Shown one piece after another: positions 1 to 6,918 of a stretch of 12,436 bases of DNA (position 1 is the first letter of the stretch; each line of letters opens with the position of its first letter). Origin of the DNA: Oscillospiraceae bacterium (GTDB lineage: Bacteria; Bacillota; Clostridia; Saccharofermentanales; Saccharofermentanaceae); the NCBI GenBank assembly GCA_902782985.1, contig CACZPC010000228.1, positions 1 through 12,436 on the forward strand, given 5' to 3'. Both the position numbers and the translations under genes were made by a program. The notes beneath the pieces were generated by a model. That model searched no databases. It was not told where the DNA came from and worked only from the letters and a program-made list of their open reading frames with translations.

Positions 1-5
1 TAAAA

Positions 6-34
6 TTGATTTATAGTTCAACAGGTAGTATTAT
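6..34 (+). promoter_or_regulatory. Probable sigma-A promoter for the AraC regulator-permease operon
   Basis: A TTGATT -35-like hexamer (6-11) and a TATTAT -10-like hexamer (29-34) are separated by exactly 17 bp in an AT-rich leader. The expected start of transcription is near 41, giving a leader of about 50 nt before the ATG at 91. The hexamers match the consensus at 4/6 and 5/6 positions. This is a prediction from sequence alone. Confidence 0.5.
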
Positions 35-90
35 GTACATCAAAGGAAGCATTATTTCACTATTTTTTGTGCGAATCAGAGGTGTCAACA

Positions 91-873
91 ATGATTGATG
101 TTTTGTTTGCAGGATACAGCTACACTCATATAGACGGTCTGATATATGATACTGACAGAGGCAGAGTCGGATATGACTGTTATCAGATGCTCTATACTCA
201 TACCCCTGCCATGTTCTGGGTCAACGGAGAGCTTAAACGCTTCCCGGCAAAATCGGTAATACTCTTCACCCCCGGTCACAGGAAGTACTACACTTCCATG
301 CCCGACGAACCTTATACCAATGACTGGATAAGGTTTAAGTCCGACGAGTCATTCATAGCCGATTTCCCTATTCAGAATGTTCCCTTCTCGCCTGCAGATC
401 CCGAATTCGTCCACACCCTTTTTAAACTCATAGCATGGGAAAGCAATAACTCCGCTTCCGATAATAAGGACAGGAATATCGACCATCTCTTCAGAGTCCT
501 TATGGACAAGCTCTCCGAGACTTCATCCGAGAGCGAGAATACACCTTATCGCCATGAGCTTACCGAGCTTCGAAAGGATATCACAAACCATCCCGAGAAC
601 GATTGGAACATCGATATGATGGCCGCTTATCTCAATCTGAGCAGGACCAGGTTCCAGACAGTATACAGAAATACTTTCGGCACGACGTGCATGGATGAGG
701 TCATCCAGGCAAGGATACGTCTTGCGCAGGAAAAGCTTATCTACACTACATGCACCATATCCGAGATCGCCGAGATGTGCGGCTATAACAGCACCGAGCA
801 TTTCTGCCGTCAGTTCAGGAGAACGGTAGGCATCACGCCGGGACAGTACAGAAGGAATTCACAGACAACATGA
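91..873 (+). CDS. AraC/XylS-family transcriptional regulator
   Basis: A 260-residue cytoplasmic DNA-binding regulator. The N-terminal part (about residues 1-115) has the look of a cupin-like AraC ligand-sensing domain, including a 'ILFTPGHRKYY' strand-turn typical of the AraC_binding fold. The C-terminal ~95 residues are a double helix-turn-helix: HTH1 about 172-195 ('MAAYLNLSRTRFQTVYRN') and HTH2 about 222-244 ('ISEIAEMCGYNSTEHFCRQF'), ending in the family signature 'GITPGQYR'. I chose ATG 91 because AGAGGTG (78-84) sits 6 nt upstream; an in-frame TTG at 67 and GTG at 82 would extend the protein by a few residues that do not look conserved. Its stop overlaps the start of the permease (ATGA at 870-873), so the two are translationally coupled, and the regulator may sense a substrate of that permease. 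The ligand cannot be told from the sequence. Confidence 0.9.
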   Translation: MIDVLFAGYSYTHIDGLIYDTDRGRVGYDCYQMLYTHTPAMFWVNGELKRFPAKSVILFTPGHRKYYTSMPDEPYTNDWIRFKSDESFIADFPIQNVPFSPADPEFVHTLFKLIAWESNNSASDNKDRNIDHLFRVLMDKLSETSSESENTPYRHELTELRKDITNHPENDWNIDMMAAYLNLSRTRFQTVYRNTFGTTCMDEVIQARIRLAQEKLIYTTCTISEIAEMCGYNSTEHFCRQFRRTVGITPGQYRRNSQTT

Positions 874-1988
874 ACAGATTAAGATCATACTTCAAGAAGG
901 ATCCGGTGCTTTATATCTCCGGACTGCTCGCCGCTGTGTCGGCTTTTATCATAAGACCTGACGCAGGATATATCGGCTATATTAATTTCAGAGTACTTGC
1001 CATCCTCTTCAGTCTGATGCTGGTCGTAAGTGCCTGCGTCAGGATCGGCACTTTCGACTATATGACGAGTAAGCTCCTGGGCAGCATAGGCAGGCAGCGT
1101 CACATATCACTTCTCCTTACGGTGCTGTCTTTCTTCCTGGCCATGCTCCTGACCAATGATGTGACCCTCGTGACGCTGGTACCGTTCGCCATAATGGTAT
1201 TAAGACCGTTCAAGGACGGAAAGAGCCTCATGTATACCCTGATATTCATGACCGTGGCTACCAACCTCGGAAGCATGCTCACCCCGATCGGAAATCCGCA
1301 GAACCTTTATCTGTATACGAATTACGGGATGGATCTTAAAAGCTTCCTGATCCTTATGCTCCCCTATTCGGCAGTATCACTTGTACTCATCTCCTGCGGA
1401 GTCTTCATATTCTGCAAAAACATCACCGCCTCCGAAGAAGGAGTGATAAAGAGTGTTCCCGCTCCCTCACCGGTAAAGCTCGCCTTATATCTGGCGCTGT
1501 TCGTCATCTGCGTCCTCACCGTCGCGGGATATGTGCATTATCTGATAATGCTCGTGATAACCGCGGCAGTCATGCTTTTCGCTGATCGAAAAGCATTCAA
1601 GGGCGTGGATCACGCTCTCCTTCTGACATTCGTTTTCTTCTTCGTGCTCATAGGCAATATAGGAAGGATCCCCGCCGTAAGTGACACATTATCCGCTATC
1701 GTCGACAGGAATACGGTCCTTACCGCCATCCTCTCCTCGCAGATCATCAGTAATGTTCCCGCGGCAATGCTGCTGTCGGCATTCACTGATAACGGAGAGG
1801 CACTTGTCATCGGTACCAACTTAGGCGGCCTCGGCACACTCATCGCGAGCATGGCAAGTCTTATCACATATAAGTACCATGCGGGACTCGAAGCCAAAGA
1901 AAAAGGCGGGAATTATATCCTCGCCTTTTCCGTGATAAACATTGTATTCCTTATTGTATTGTATCTGCTCTATATCCTTATCGGCTGA
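870..1988 (+). CDS. YbiR-like ion-transporter-superfamily permease (ArsB/NhaD/SLC13-type fold)
   Basis: A 372-residue polytopic inner-membrane protein with about 10 hydrophobic segments. The motif pattern is that of the ion transporter (IT) superfamily: first half 'LTNDVTLVTLVPFAI' (about 94-108) and 'TNLGSMLTPIGNPQN' (131-145); second half 'QIISNVPAAMLLSAF' (291-305) and 'GTNLGGLGTLIASMASLI' (315-332). The paired TND/SNVP and GNPQN/GTNLGG elements are the inverted-repeat hairpins that bind substrate in this fold. From memory, length and motif order agree closely with E. coli YbiR (also about 372 aa, function unproven), more than with the longer ArsB or DASS transporters. The substrate (anion, carboxylate, arsenite or Na+/H+) cannot be assigned. 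It starts inside the stop of the AraC regulator, without a separate promoter. Its end lies 3 nt from the convergent C11 peptidase gene. Confidence 0.85.
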   Translation: MNRLRSYFKKDPVLYISGLLAAVSAFIIRPDAGYIGYINFRVLAILFSLMLVVSACVRIGTFDYMTSKLLGSIGRQRHISLLLTVLSFFLAMLLTNDVTLVTLVPFAIMVLRPFKDGKSLMYTLIFMTVATNLGSMLTPIGNPQNLYLYTNYGMDLKSFLILMLPYSAVSLVLISCGVFIFCKNITASEEGVIKSVPAPSPVKLALYLALFVICVLTVAGYVHYLIMLVITAAVMLFADRKAFKGVDHALLLTFVFFFVLIGNIGRIPAVSDTLSAIVDRNTVLTAILSSQIISNVPAAMLLSAFTDNGEALVIGTNLGGLGTLIASMASLITYKYHAGLEAKEKGGNYILAFSVINIVFLIVLYLLYILIG

Positions 1989-1991
1989 TCA

Positions 1992-4394
1992 TCATTCCGA
2001 TATCGCGGAATAGAGATTGGAATATCTGTCGTCATAATCAGTATTGATACCGTACGAGATAAGATTTCCGTTGGCATCATATACAGCCTCTACCGTCTCC
2101 GTCTCAACGACATTACCGAGAGAGTCGGTGATCAGGAAGTTCATGAGTACGATAACTCCGCTGCTGTAGCTGTTATAGAGCTGGTCGAACTCGAAGCCGC
2201 ATGAGCTGTCATAGATGAACGGATCATAGAGCGTAGTGATATAAACAAAATCCTCATAACCCGGCATCTGAGTATATGACTGTATATAGAACAGCAGGGA
2301 TATCTCATCACCGTCGTTGAGCATGAACATATCATTATTGGCAAGATGTCCCATGGAATCGGCACGAAGACCATACTGGAAAGTAAATGTGTCTGATGCC
2401 CTGTCATAGCTGAATACCAGGAATGACCAGTCACCGTTTACCTCGGCGGGAGTCGCATAGGTTATGTGATCATCCGTAGTCTCCAGCGTAAACATCGGAA
2501 CTACATAATCATTGAACCTTACCCACTCATTAGTCCAGTTATAACTGTATACATCAGGATTCGAGGGATCTGCATCTACCGGGGTCGCACCGAGGTATGC
2601 AAACATCTCGATCCCGTCTCCGTCATCCGACATGTAATTAACGACATTTGCCTCAACATTCATTACGCTGTCGGCACCTGATGTGATCGAAAGCGTCATG
2701 TTGCCGGTATCATCCGTCACGATCTCATATTCGATCTCGGATGTCTGGGCATTGACGGTACTCTGAGTGGTATATCCGGGAAGAAGGTTGCTCTGAATAG
2801 CCGCAGCTACCTCCGAAGGGGCACTCCAGTAATTGGAGAATCGCACTTCCATATAAGCTGCATACCAGTAATATCCGTCAATAAAATCAATATTATCGAT
2901 ATATCCGGTGAATGCCGTATCAACATAATCAATACAGATCTGAGTGATCTGATCATCAGTATAGGCAATGCCCTGCATATTGAGCATGGACTCATAAGAA
3001 GACCTGAGGCTCTGGATATACGTAACACTCGGGAAGTACATAGACAGGCCCTGGGATTCATGGCGTCCGGCACCGAATACACTGTCGACATTAGCATCGA
3101 TAAGAGCAAGGATATTCTCATCCGCATCAGTATCGTCAAAGGAGCCTGCGGCATTTACGAGGAAGCTTCGAAGATCGATGAGATTACCGGGAGCGTTACC
3201 CTCCGAGCCGTAATTCTCACAATTTGAAGCTGCCGTCTGTATCGCGGTGAACTGCTCCATGTCATAAGCACTGTAATATAACTTCTCCCATATCTGCGAC
3301 AGATACTGGTCCATCTCCTCCATACACGACAGGTCGATCTTGGACATGGTACCCATGGAGAAGAACTCGGAGATATCACCCGAATACTGGTTGGTATAGT
3401 CATTTGTCAGTTGCTCGTAGAGTACCAGGAGTTCATCTGCCACCTCATTTCCGCTGCAGCTCGGATCGGAGGATATATAGCTGAGATAACCGACCGGGAT
3501 ACCGATGGCCGCGGGTATACTCTCCTCGGAAGCAACCATATAATCACCGTAGGGAGCTACTGCGGATGCGATCTCGATGGAAGCCGTAAGGCAGGTATTG
3601 AAAGCGATAAGATCGAAATGAACGCCGCCGTTTGCAAATCCGTCTCTCACCTCATCGAGGTAGAGGCAGTCATTGTAATATGTATATGTATCTACGGCGG
3701 AAGTAAGGGAATTGAGCGTCCCGCCCTGACCGTCATCATAGAAGATCTCATCATGCTCCATACATCCGTAAGGTTCTACATATCCGTGATCCCACATTAC
3801 GAACATATACTTCTGTGCGGGATAGTTCTGCGCACCCCAGGAGATGAACTCGCTCAGCGTCTGGGCAGAACCCATGGAAGCCGCGGGTACAGATCCCAGA
3901 TCTACGACATTATTCTGCTCGATCTTATATCTTCCGAGTCCGTCAACGGGAATGGTTACATTCTGTACCGAATCACCGGAGAAATAAGGATCCTGATTAT
4001 TCCACACGAGGGATCCGCCTGTCTCTACGATAACATTGACCCCGTCAGCGATAACTTCATCATTCATCCAGTCGATAAATTCCGAAGCGATACCGCTCTG
4101 TGTCTCAAGATTGGAGCCGCACATATATACAAGGATGGTCCAGTCATCCGCATCGGGATCGACTGTCGTCTCGGCAGGCTCGGTCTCGGTCTCCTCTTCC
4201 GTCTCCTCCTCGGTCCTCTCCGTTCGCTTTGTATCACGCCTCTTCTTATACTGATCATCGTTATACTTTATGATCAGTGCACCGATACCGGCACCCAGGC
4301 ATATCCTCAGAGAGATACCTACTACCAGGATAAGTGCTACAAGCGGAGCACGGCTCTTCTTTTTCTTAGGTCTTACTTCTTTTTCCTTATCCAT
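1992..4394 (-). CDS. Membrane-anchored clostripain-family (C11) cysteine peptidase
   Basis: An 800-residue protein, much longer than the C11 catalytic core. A Lys/Arg-rich cytoplasmic start (residues 2-15) is followed by a hydrophobic segment (about 17-43) that would act as an uncleaved signal-anchor. Then comes a Glu/Thr-rich low-complexity spacer (about 55-80), and the C11 domain begins at 'DDWTILVYMCGSNLE' (83-97). The catalytic dyad is visible: His203 in 'MFVMWDHG' and Cys268 in 'FDLIAFNTCLTASIE'. About 300 further residues (500-800), predicted outside the cell, are beta-rich looking and not recognised; they may bind substrate or the wall. The usual Asp two residues before the catalytic Cys is Asn266 here. 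Arg30 lies inside the hydrophobic anchor, which is odd. Translation starts from GAAAGGATG, a ribosome site embedded in the last codons of the SGNH gene 2 nt upstream, so the pair is one transcript. Likely role: surface proteolysis; the protein substrate is unknown. Confidence 0.85.
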   Translation of the reverse strand: MDKEKEVRPKKKKSRAPLVALILVVGISLRICLGAGIGALIIKYNDDQYKKRRDTKRTERTEEETEEETETEPAETTVDPDADDWTILVYMCGSNLETQSGIASEFIDWMNDEVIADGVNVIVETGGSLVWNNQDPYFSGDSVQNVTIPVDGLGRYKIEQNNVVDLGSVPAASMGSAQTLSEFISWGAQNYPAQKYMFVMWDHGYVEPYGCMEHDEIFYDDGQGGTLNSLTSAVDTYTYYNDCLYLDEVRDGFANGGVHFDLIAFNTCLTASIEIASAVAPYGDYMVASEESIPAAIGIPVGYLSYISSDPSCSGNEVADELLVLYEQLTNDYTNQYSGDISEFFSMGTMSKIDLSCMEEMDQYLSQIWEKLYYSAYDMEQFTAIQTAASNCENYGSEGNAPGNLIDLRSFLVNAAGSFDDTDADENILALIDANVDSVFGAGRHESQGLSMYFPSVTYIQSLRSSYESMLNMQGIAYTDDQITQICIDYVDTAFTGYIDNIDFIDGYYWYAAYMEVRFSNYWSAPSEVAAAIQSNLLPGYTTQSTVNAQTSEIEYEIVTDDTGNMTLSITSGADSVMNVEANVVNYMSDDGDGIEMFAYLGATPVDADPSNPDVYSYNWTNEWVRFNDYVVPMFTLETTDDHITYATPAEVNGDWSFLVFSYDRASDTFTFQYGLRADSMGHLANNDMFMLNDGDEISLLFYIQSYTQMPGYEDFVYITTLYDPFIYDSSCGFEFDQLYNSYSSGVIVLMNFLITDSLGNVVETETVEAVYDANGNLISYGINTDYDDRYSNLYSAISE

Positions 4395-4396
4395 CT

Positions 4397-5041
4397 TTAT
4401 AACATCCTTTCAGAGATCAAACTGTTATATATCGCATCTGCCAGCTTGCGCTGCTCTTCCGCATCAAGGTGGATGCTGTCAGAGTCACTTACTCTTACGA
4501 CTTCGGAAGCATCCAGAAAAGCACATCCGTACTTATCGGCAAGTTGCCCGTACAGCTTTCCGAGCTTCGCGGATACTTCCCGGGCATTCTCAAATCCGAA
4601 GCTGTCTCCGAATACGGAATCCCTTATCTTATTGCCGACGACCGGAGGGGAGACAAGAAGTATCTTCATGGAATCTCCCATCTTGAAACGGTTATGAGAC
4701 AGCACCTTCCGCAGGAACAGCTCCATCTCGCCCGCGATGTCATCTGCCGCATACGAGAACTTTCGCTTAAGATCATTTGTGCCCAGCATCAGGATCATGA
4801 TATCCAGCGGGCTCTGACTCTCAAGACACGGCACGATGTATCTGATGCCGTTCTTCTCCCCTTCGGCGGGATCATCGGTAGCGATCGTCCTGCCGTTCTG
4901 ACCTTCCTCTATGACCGTATATCCTTCCCCCAGCTTAGCGGCAAGGACACCTGTCCAGCGGTCTTCGGGGGCAAATCGGACGGCCCGGTCAGGATCATAT
5001 CCCCAGGTGAGCGAGTCGCCGAAACACAATATCCTCTTCAT
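4397..5041 (-). CDS. SGNH/GDSL hydrolase, MsAcT-like acyl esterase/acyltransferase
   Basis: A 214-residue enzyme with no signal peptide, expected in the cytoplasm. SGNH blocks in order: block I 'ILCFGDSLTWG' with nucleophile Ser10; block II region 'VIEEGQNGRT' with Gly50 as oxyanion contributor; block III 'MLGTNDLK' with Asn89; block V 'SDSIHLD' with Asp188 and His191 completing the triad. The stretch 'RFAPEDRWTGVLAAKLG' and the adjoining 'EEG..xR' match, from memory, the arylesterase/acyltransferase MsAcT of Mycobacterium smegmatis and its relatives rather than secreted GDSL lipases. It would hydrolyse or transfer short acyl (acetyl) esters; the natural substrate is unknown. I chose ATG 5041 because AGAGGG lies just upstream, the family start is at 'MKRILCFGDS', and an extended -10 promoter lies at 5076-5084; the 35-residue in-frame extension to 5146 would begin upstream of that promoter. 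It is first in a two-gene unit with the C11 peptidase. Confidence 0.88.
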   Translation of the reverse strand: MKRILCFGDSLTWGYDPDRAVRFAPEDRWTGVLAAKLGEGYTVIEEGQNGRTIATDDPAEGEKNGIRYIVPCLESQSPLDIMILMLGTNDLKRKFSYAADDIAGEMELFLRKVLSHNRFKMGDSMKILLVSPPVVGNKIRDSVFGDSFGFENAREVSAKLGKLYGQLADKYGCAFLDASEVVRVSDSDSIHLDAEEQRKLADAIYNSLISERML

Positions 5042-5075
5042 ATCCCTCTTCTTTCTATACAAAAACTCAGAATAC

Positions 5076-5084
5076 ATTATATCA
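5076..5084 (-). promoter_or_regulatory. Extended -10 promoter of the SGNH-C11 operon
   Basis: Read on the minus strand, the sequence is TGATATAAT: a perfect TATAAT -10 hexamer (5081 to 5076) with the TGn extension. No convincing -35 hexamer lies at 16-18 bp, which is acceptable for extended -10 promoters. Transcription would start near 5069, about 28 nt before the ATG at 5041, and this supports the short SGNH start. Confidence 0.55.
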
Positions 5085-5155
5085 TCTGTACGTTCAAAAA
5101 CGCATAAAACAGAACTATTTGCCAGAGGAAACACACTATAGATCAAGATGCGAAA

Positions 5156-5164
5156 TGATAAAAT
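5156..5164 (+). promoter_or_regulatory. Possible extended -10 promoter of the isomerase-GH127 operon
   Basis: TGATAAAAT gives a TGn extension followed by TAAAAT (5159-5164, 5/6 to consensus), about 32 nt before the isomerase ATG and ahead of a strong CGGAGGT ribosome site (5184-5190). No clear -35 hexamer is seen. It lies in the divergent interval shared with the SGNH promoter. Weak evidence. Confidence 0.3.
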
Positions 5165-5196
5165 GTCATTATCTGATCATTATCGGAGGTAATGCT

Positions 5197-6039
5197 ATGC
5201 TTCTGGGCGGTACGGTAACAGGCGATCATAAGACTCCCGAGGAATGGGGACAGCTCCTTATAAAGTCAGGCTTTAAGGCTATTACGGCTCCTTTCTCCTG
5301 CCTCGACGACGACGATGTCATTAATGCGTATATGACGATCATCAGTGATGCGAAGGTCATGATCAGCGAGATCGGCGTATGGAAGAATCTTTTCGATCCC
5401 GATCCTGCAAAAGCGGCTGATGCACTTGAATATGCCAAAGGACAGCTTCGGCTGGCGGACAGACTCGGCATCCCCTGCTGTGTAAATATCGCAGGAACGG
5501 CAAGTCCTCTCGGCTGGGATGCCGCCGATAAGAGCAACTTCTCTTCGACCACAAGGCAGAGGATCATCGATGTCGTAAGGGAGATAATAGATGATGTGCA
5601 GCCGGAATATGCATGTTACTGCCTCGAGCCCATGCCGTGGATGCTCCCCGACTCCCCGGACGAATATCTGGAGCTTATAAAGGATATAGACAGAGATAAG
5701 TTCGCTGTTCATATGGATTTTGTAAATATGATCAATTCTCCCGTGCGGTTCCTGAAGTCGGAGGAGTTTATCGAGGAATGCTTCAGTAAGCTCGCCCCTT
5801 ATATCAAGAGTACGCACATCAAGGACAGCAGGATGGATAAGCTCGGTTATACGACTCATATCGATGAGTGTCCTCCGGGCAAGGGCGAACTCGACTACGC
5901 TGCCGTACTTAAGATAATGGACGGATATCTTCCGGCAGACGGGGCGATACTGCTCGAGCACATGAATACATTCGAAGAATATGATGAAGCATTTCGCTAT
6001 GTAAAAGATATGGCCGCTAAGGCACAGGTGGAGGTTTGA
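5197..6039 (+). CDS. TIM-barrel sugar phosphate isomerase/epimerase (AP_endonuc_2, COG1082)
   Basis: A 280-residue soluble protein of the xylose-isomerase-like TIM-barrel superfamily (IolE/IolI/tagatose-epimerase type). Expected metal-site residues appear on successive strands: Glu144 in 'YCLEPMPW', His172/Asp174 in 'AVHMDFVN', His207 in 'STHIKDSR', Glu254 in 'ILLEHMN'. The loop 'PPGKGELDY' (226-234) is typical of the family before the last strands. These enzymes use a divalent metal to move a carbonyl or invert a stereocentre next to it in a sugar, inositol or keto-sugar; the substrate cannot be deduced. I chose ATG 5197 because CGGAGGT ends 6 nt upstream and the first strand 'MLLGGTVTG' starts there; a TTG start at 5119 would add 26 residues with no family character. 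It is first in a tight plus-strand run, and the next gene starts 1 nt after its stop, so their products probably act in one pathway. Confidence 0.85.
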   Translation: MLLGGTVTGDHKTPEEWGQLLIKSGFKAITAPFSCLDDDDVINAYMTIISDAKVMISEIGVWKNLFDPDPAKAADALEYAKGQLRLADRLGIPCCVNIAGTASPLGWDAADKSNFSSTTRQRIIDVVREIIDDVQPEYACYCLEPMPWMLPDSPDEYLELIKDIDRDKFAVHMDFVNMINSPVRFLKSEEFIEECFSKLAPYIKSTHIKDSRMDKLGYTTHIDECPPGKGELDYAAVLKIMDGYLPADGAILLEHMNTFEEYDEAFRYVKDMAAKAQVEV

Positions 6040-6040
6040 T

Positions 6041-6907
6041 ATGAGCGACAGAGGCAATTCGATCAAGATAGCAAGAGATTATATGGATTCTCTCCTGGTG
6101 GAGTCCAGGATCATAGGTGCGGTAAGACCTGATTCGAATATCAGGTTCCTCGGTAATGATTTCAGGACACCGATAATGACCGCTGCACTGAGCCATATCG
6201 ATCTGGTCGGAATGGCAGAAGGTGCCATGGCAGCCGGAGCTCCCGTGAGCATAGGAATGGGAGATAACGAAGAGATGGGCAGGGTCCTTAAGACCGGCGC
6301 CAAGGTAATGAAGATAATAAAGCCCTATAAAGACAGGGATGAGATCTTCTCCAGACTTAAGTTCGCCAAAGAGAACGGAGCTGTCGCAGTGGGAATGGAT
6401 GTAGAGCATTCCGTCAATGTTGAAGATCCCGATGATTCGATCGTCGTAGGCCTTGAGATGAAGCTTCCAACCATCGACGAACTCAGGGAATATGCGGAAT
6501 ATGCGGGACTCCCCTTCTTCATCAAGGGCGCCATGAGCGTTCACGATGCCAAGGCTGCCGCCAACATCGGCTGTGCCGGCATCATACTGAGCCATCATAA
6601 CGGACTGATGAGATATTCCGTACCTCACGTAATGGTACTGCCCGAGATACGACAGGCTGTGGGAGACAATCTGATCCTCATTGCGGACGGCGGGTTTGAA
6701 TCGGGCTTTGATGCATTCAAGGCTCTGGCACTCGGAGCAGATCTGGTTACCGTCGGCAAGGCGCTGATGGAGCCTCTTAAGACCAACGGAGCACAGGGCG
6801 TTACCGATACCCTCAACAAGATGACCGGCCAGCTTCAGGCCATGATGCTTCGCACATCATCCCCGGATCTTAAGCATATAGATCCGTCAGTCATCAGAAG
6901 AGCATAA
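6041..6907 (+). CDS. Short, atypical FMN-dependent alpha-hydroxy-acid dehydrogenase/oxidase family protein
   Basis: A 288-residue TIM-barrel flavoprotein, cytoplasmic. Family signs: 'TPIMTAAL' (43-50) for the first strand; 'KIIKPYKDRDEIF' (91-103); 'VAVGMDVEH' (115-123); 'PFFIKGAMSVHDAKAA' (158-173) with the FMN-contacting Lys162; 'GIILSHHNG' (180-188) carrying His186 at the catalytic-His position of the usual SNHGGRQ; 'IADGGFESGFDAFKALALGAD' region (214-234) for phosphate binding. It resembles the roughly 340-residue clostridial alpha-hydroxy-acid oxidising proteins but lacks about 50 N-terminal residues, including their Cys-rich start. The substrate-carboxylate Arg after the catalytic His (SNHGGR) is replaced by Leu189, and the Arg of DGGxRxG by Glu220. 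It may still bind flavin but use a different substrate or reaction. It starts 1 nt after the isomerase stop with AGGTGGAGGT upstream, so translation is coupled. Confidence 0.8.
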   Translation: MSDRGNSIKIARDYMDSLLVESRIIGAVRPDSNIRFLGNDFRTPIMTAALSHIDLVGMAEGAMAAGAPVSIGMGDNEEMGRVLKTGAKVMKIIKPYKDRDEIFSRLKFAKENGAVAVGMDVEHSVNVEDPDDSIVVGLEMKLPTIDELREYAEYAGLPFFIKGAMSVHDAKAAANIGCAGIILSHHNGLMRYSVPHVMVLPEIRQAVGDNLILIADGGFESGFDAFKALALGADLVTVGKALMEPLKTNGAQGVTDTLNKMTGQLQAMMLRTSSPDLKHIDPSVIRRA

Positions 6908-6918
6908 GGAGCAGATAG

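Noticed and set aside
3411..4697. A 428-codon open frame on the plus strand opposite the C11 peptidase and SGNH genes.
   Set aside because: The translation has no family motifs and mixes low-complexity Leu/Ile/Arg runs; it is antisense to two genes with clear catalytic motifs and has no suitable ribosome site. It is a by-product of codon bias.
5042..5146. A 35-residue N-terminal extension of the SGNH hydrolase.
   Set aside because: It would start upstream of the extended -10 promoter at 5076-5084, and the family starts at the beta-strand 'MKRILCFGDS' with a ribosome site before 5041.
5119..5196. A TTG-initiated 26-residue extension of the isomerase.
   Set aside because: CGGAGGT at 5184-5190 is ideally placed for ATG 5197, and the extension overlaps the candidate promoter.
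5266..6066. A 266-codon minus-strand frame opposite the isomerase gene.
   Set aside because: Antisense shadow of a well-supported TIM-barrel gene; no motif or start signal.
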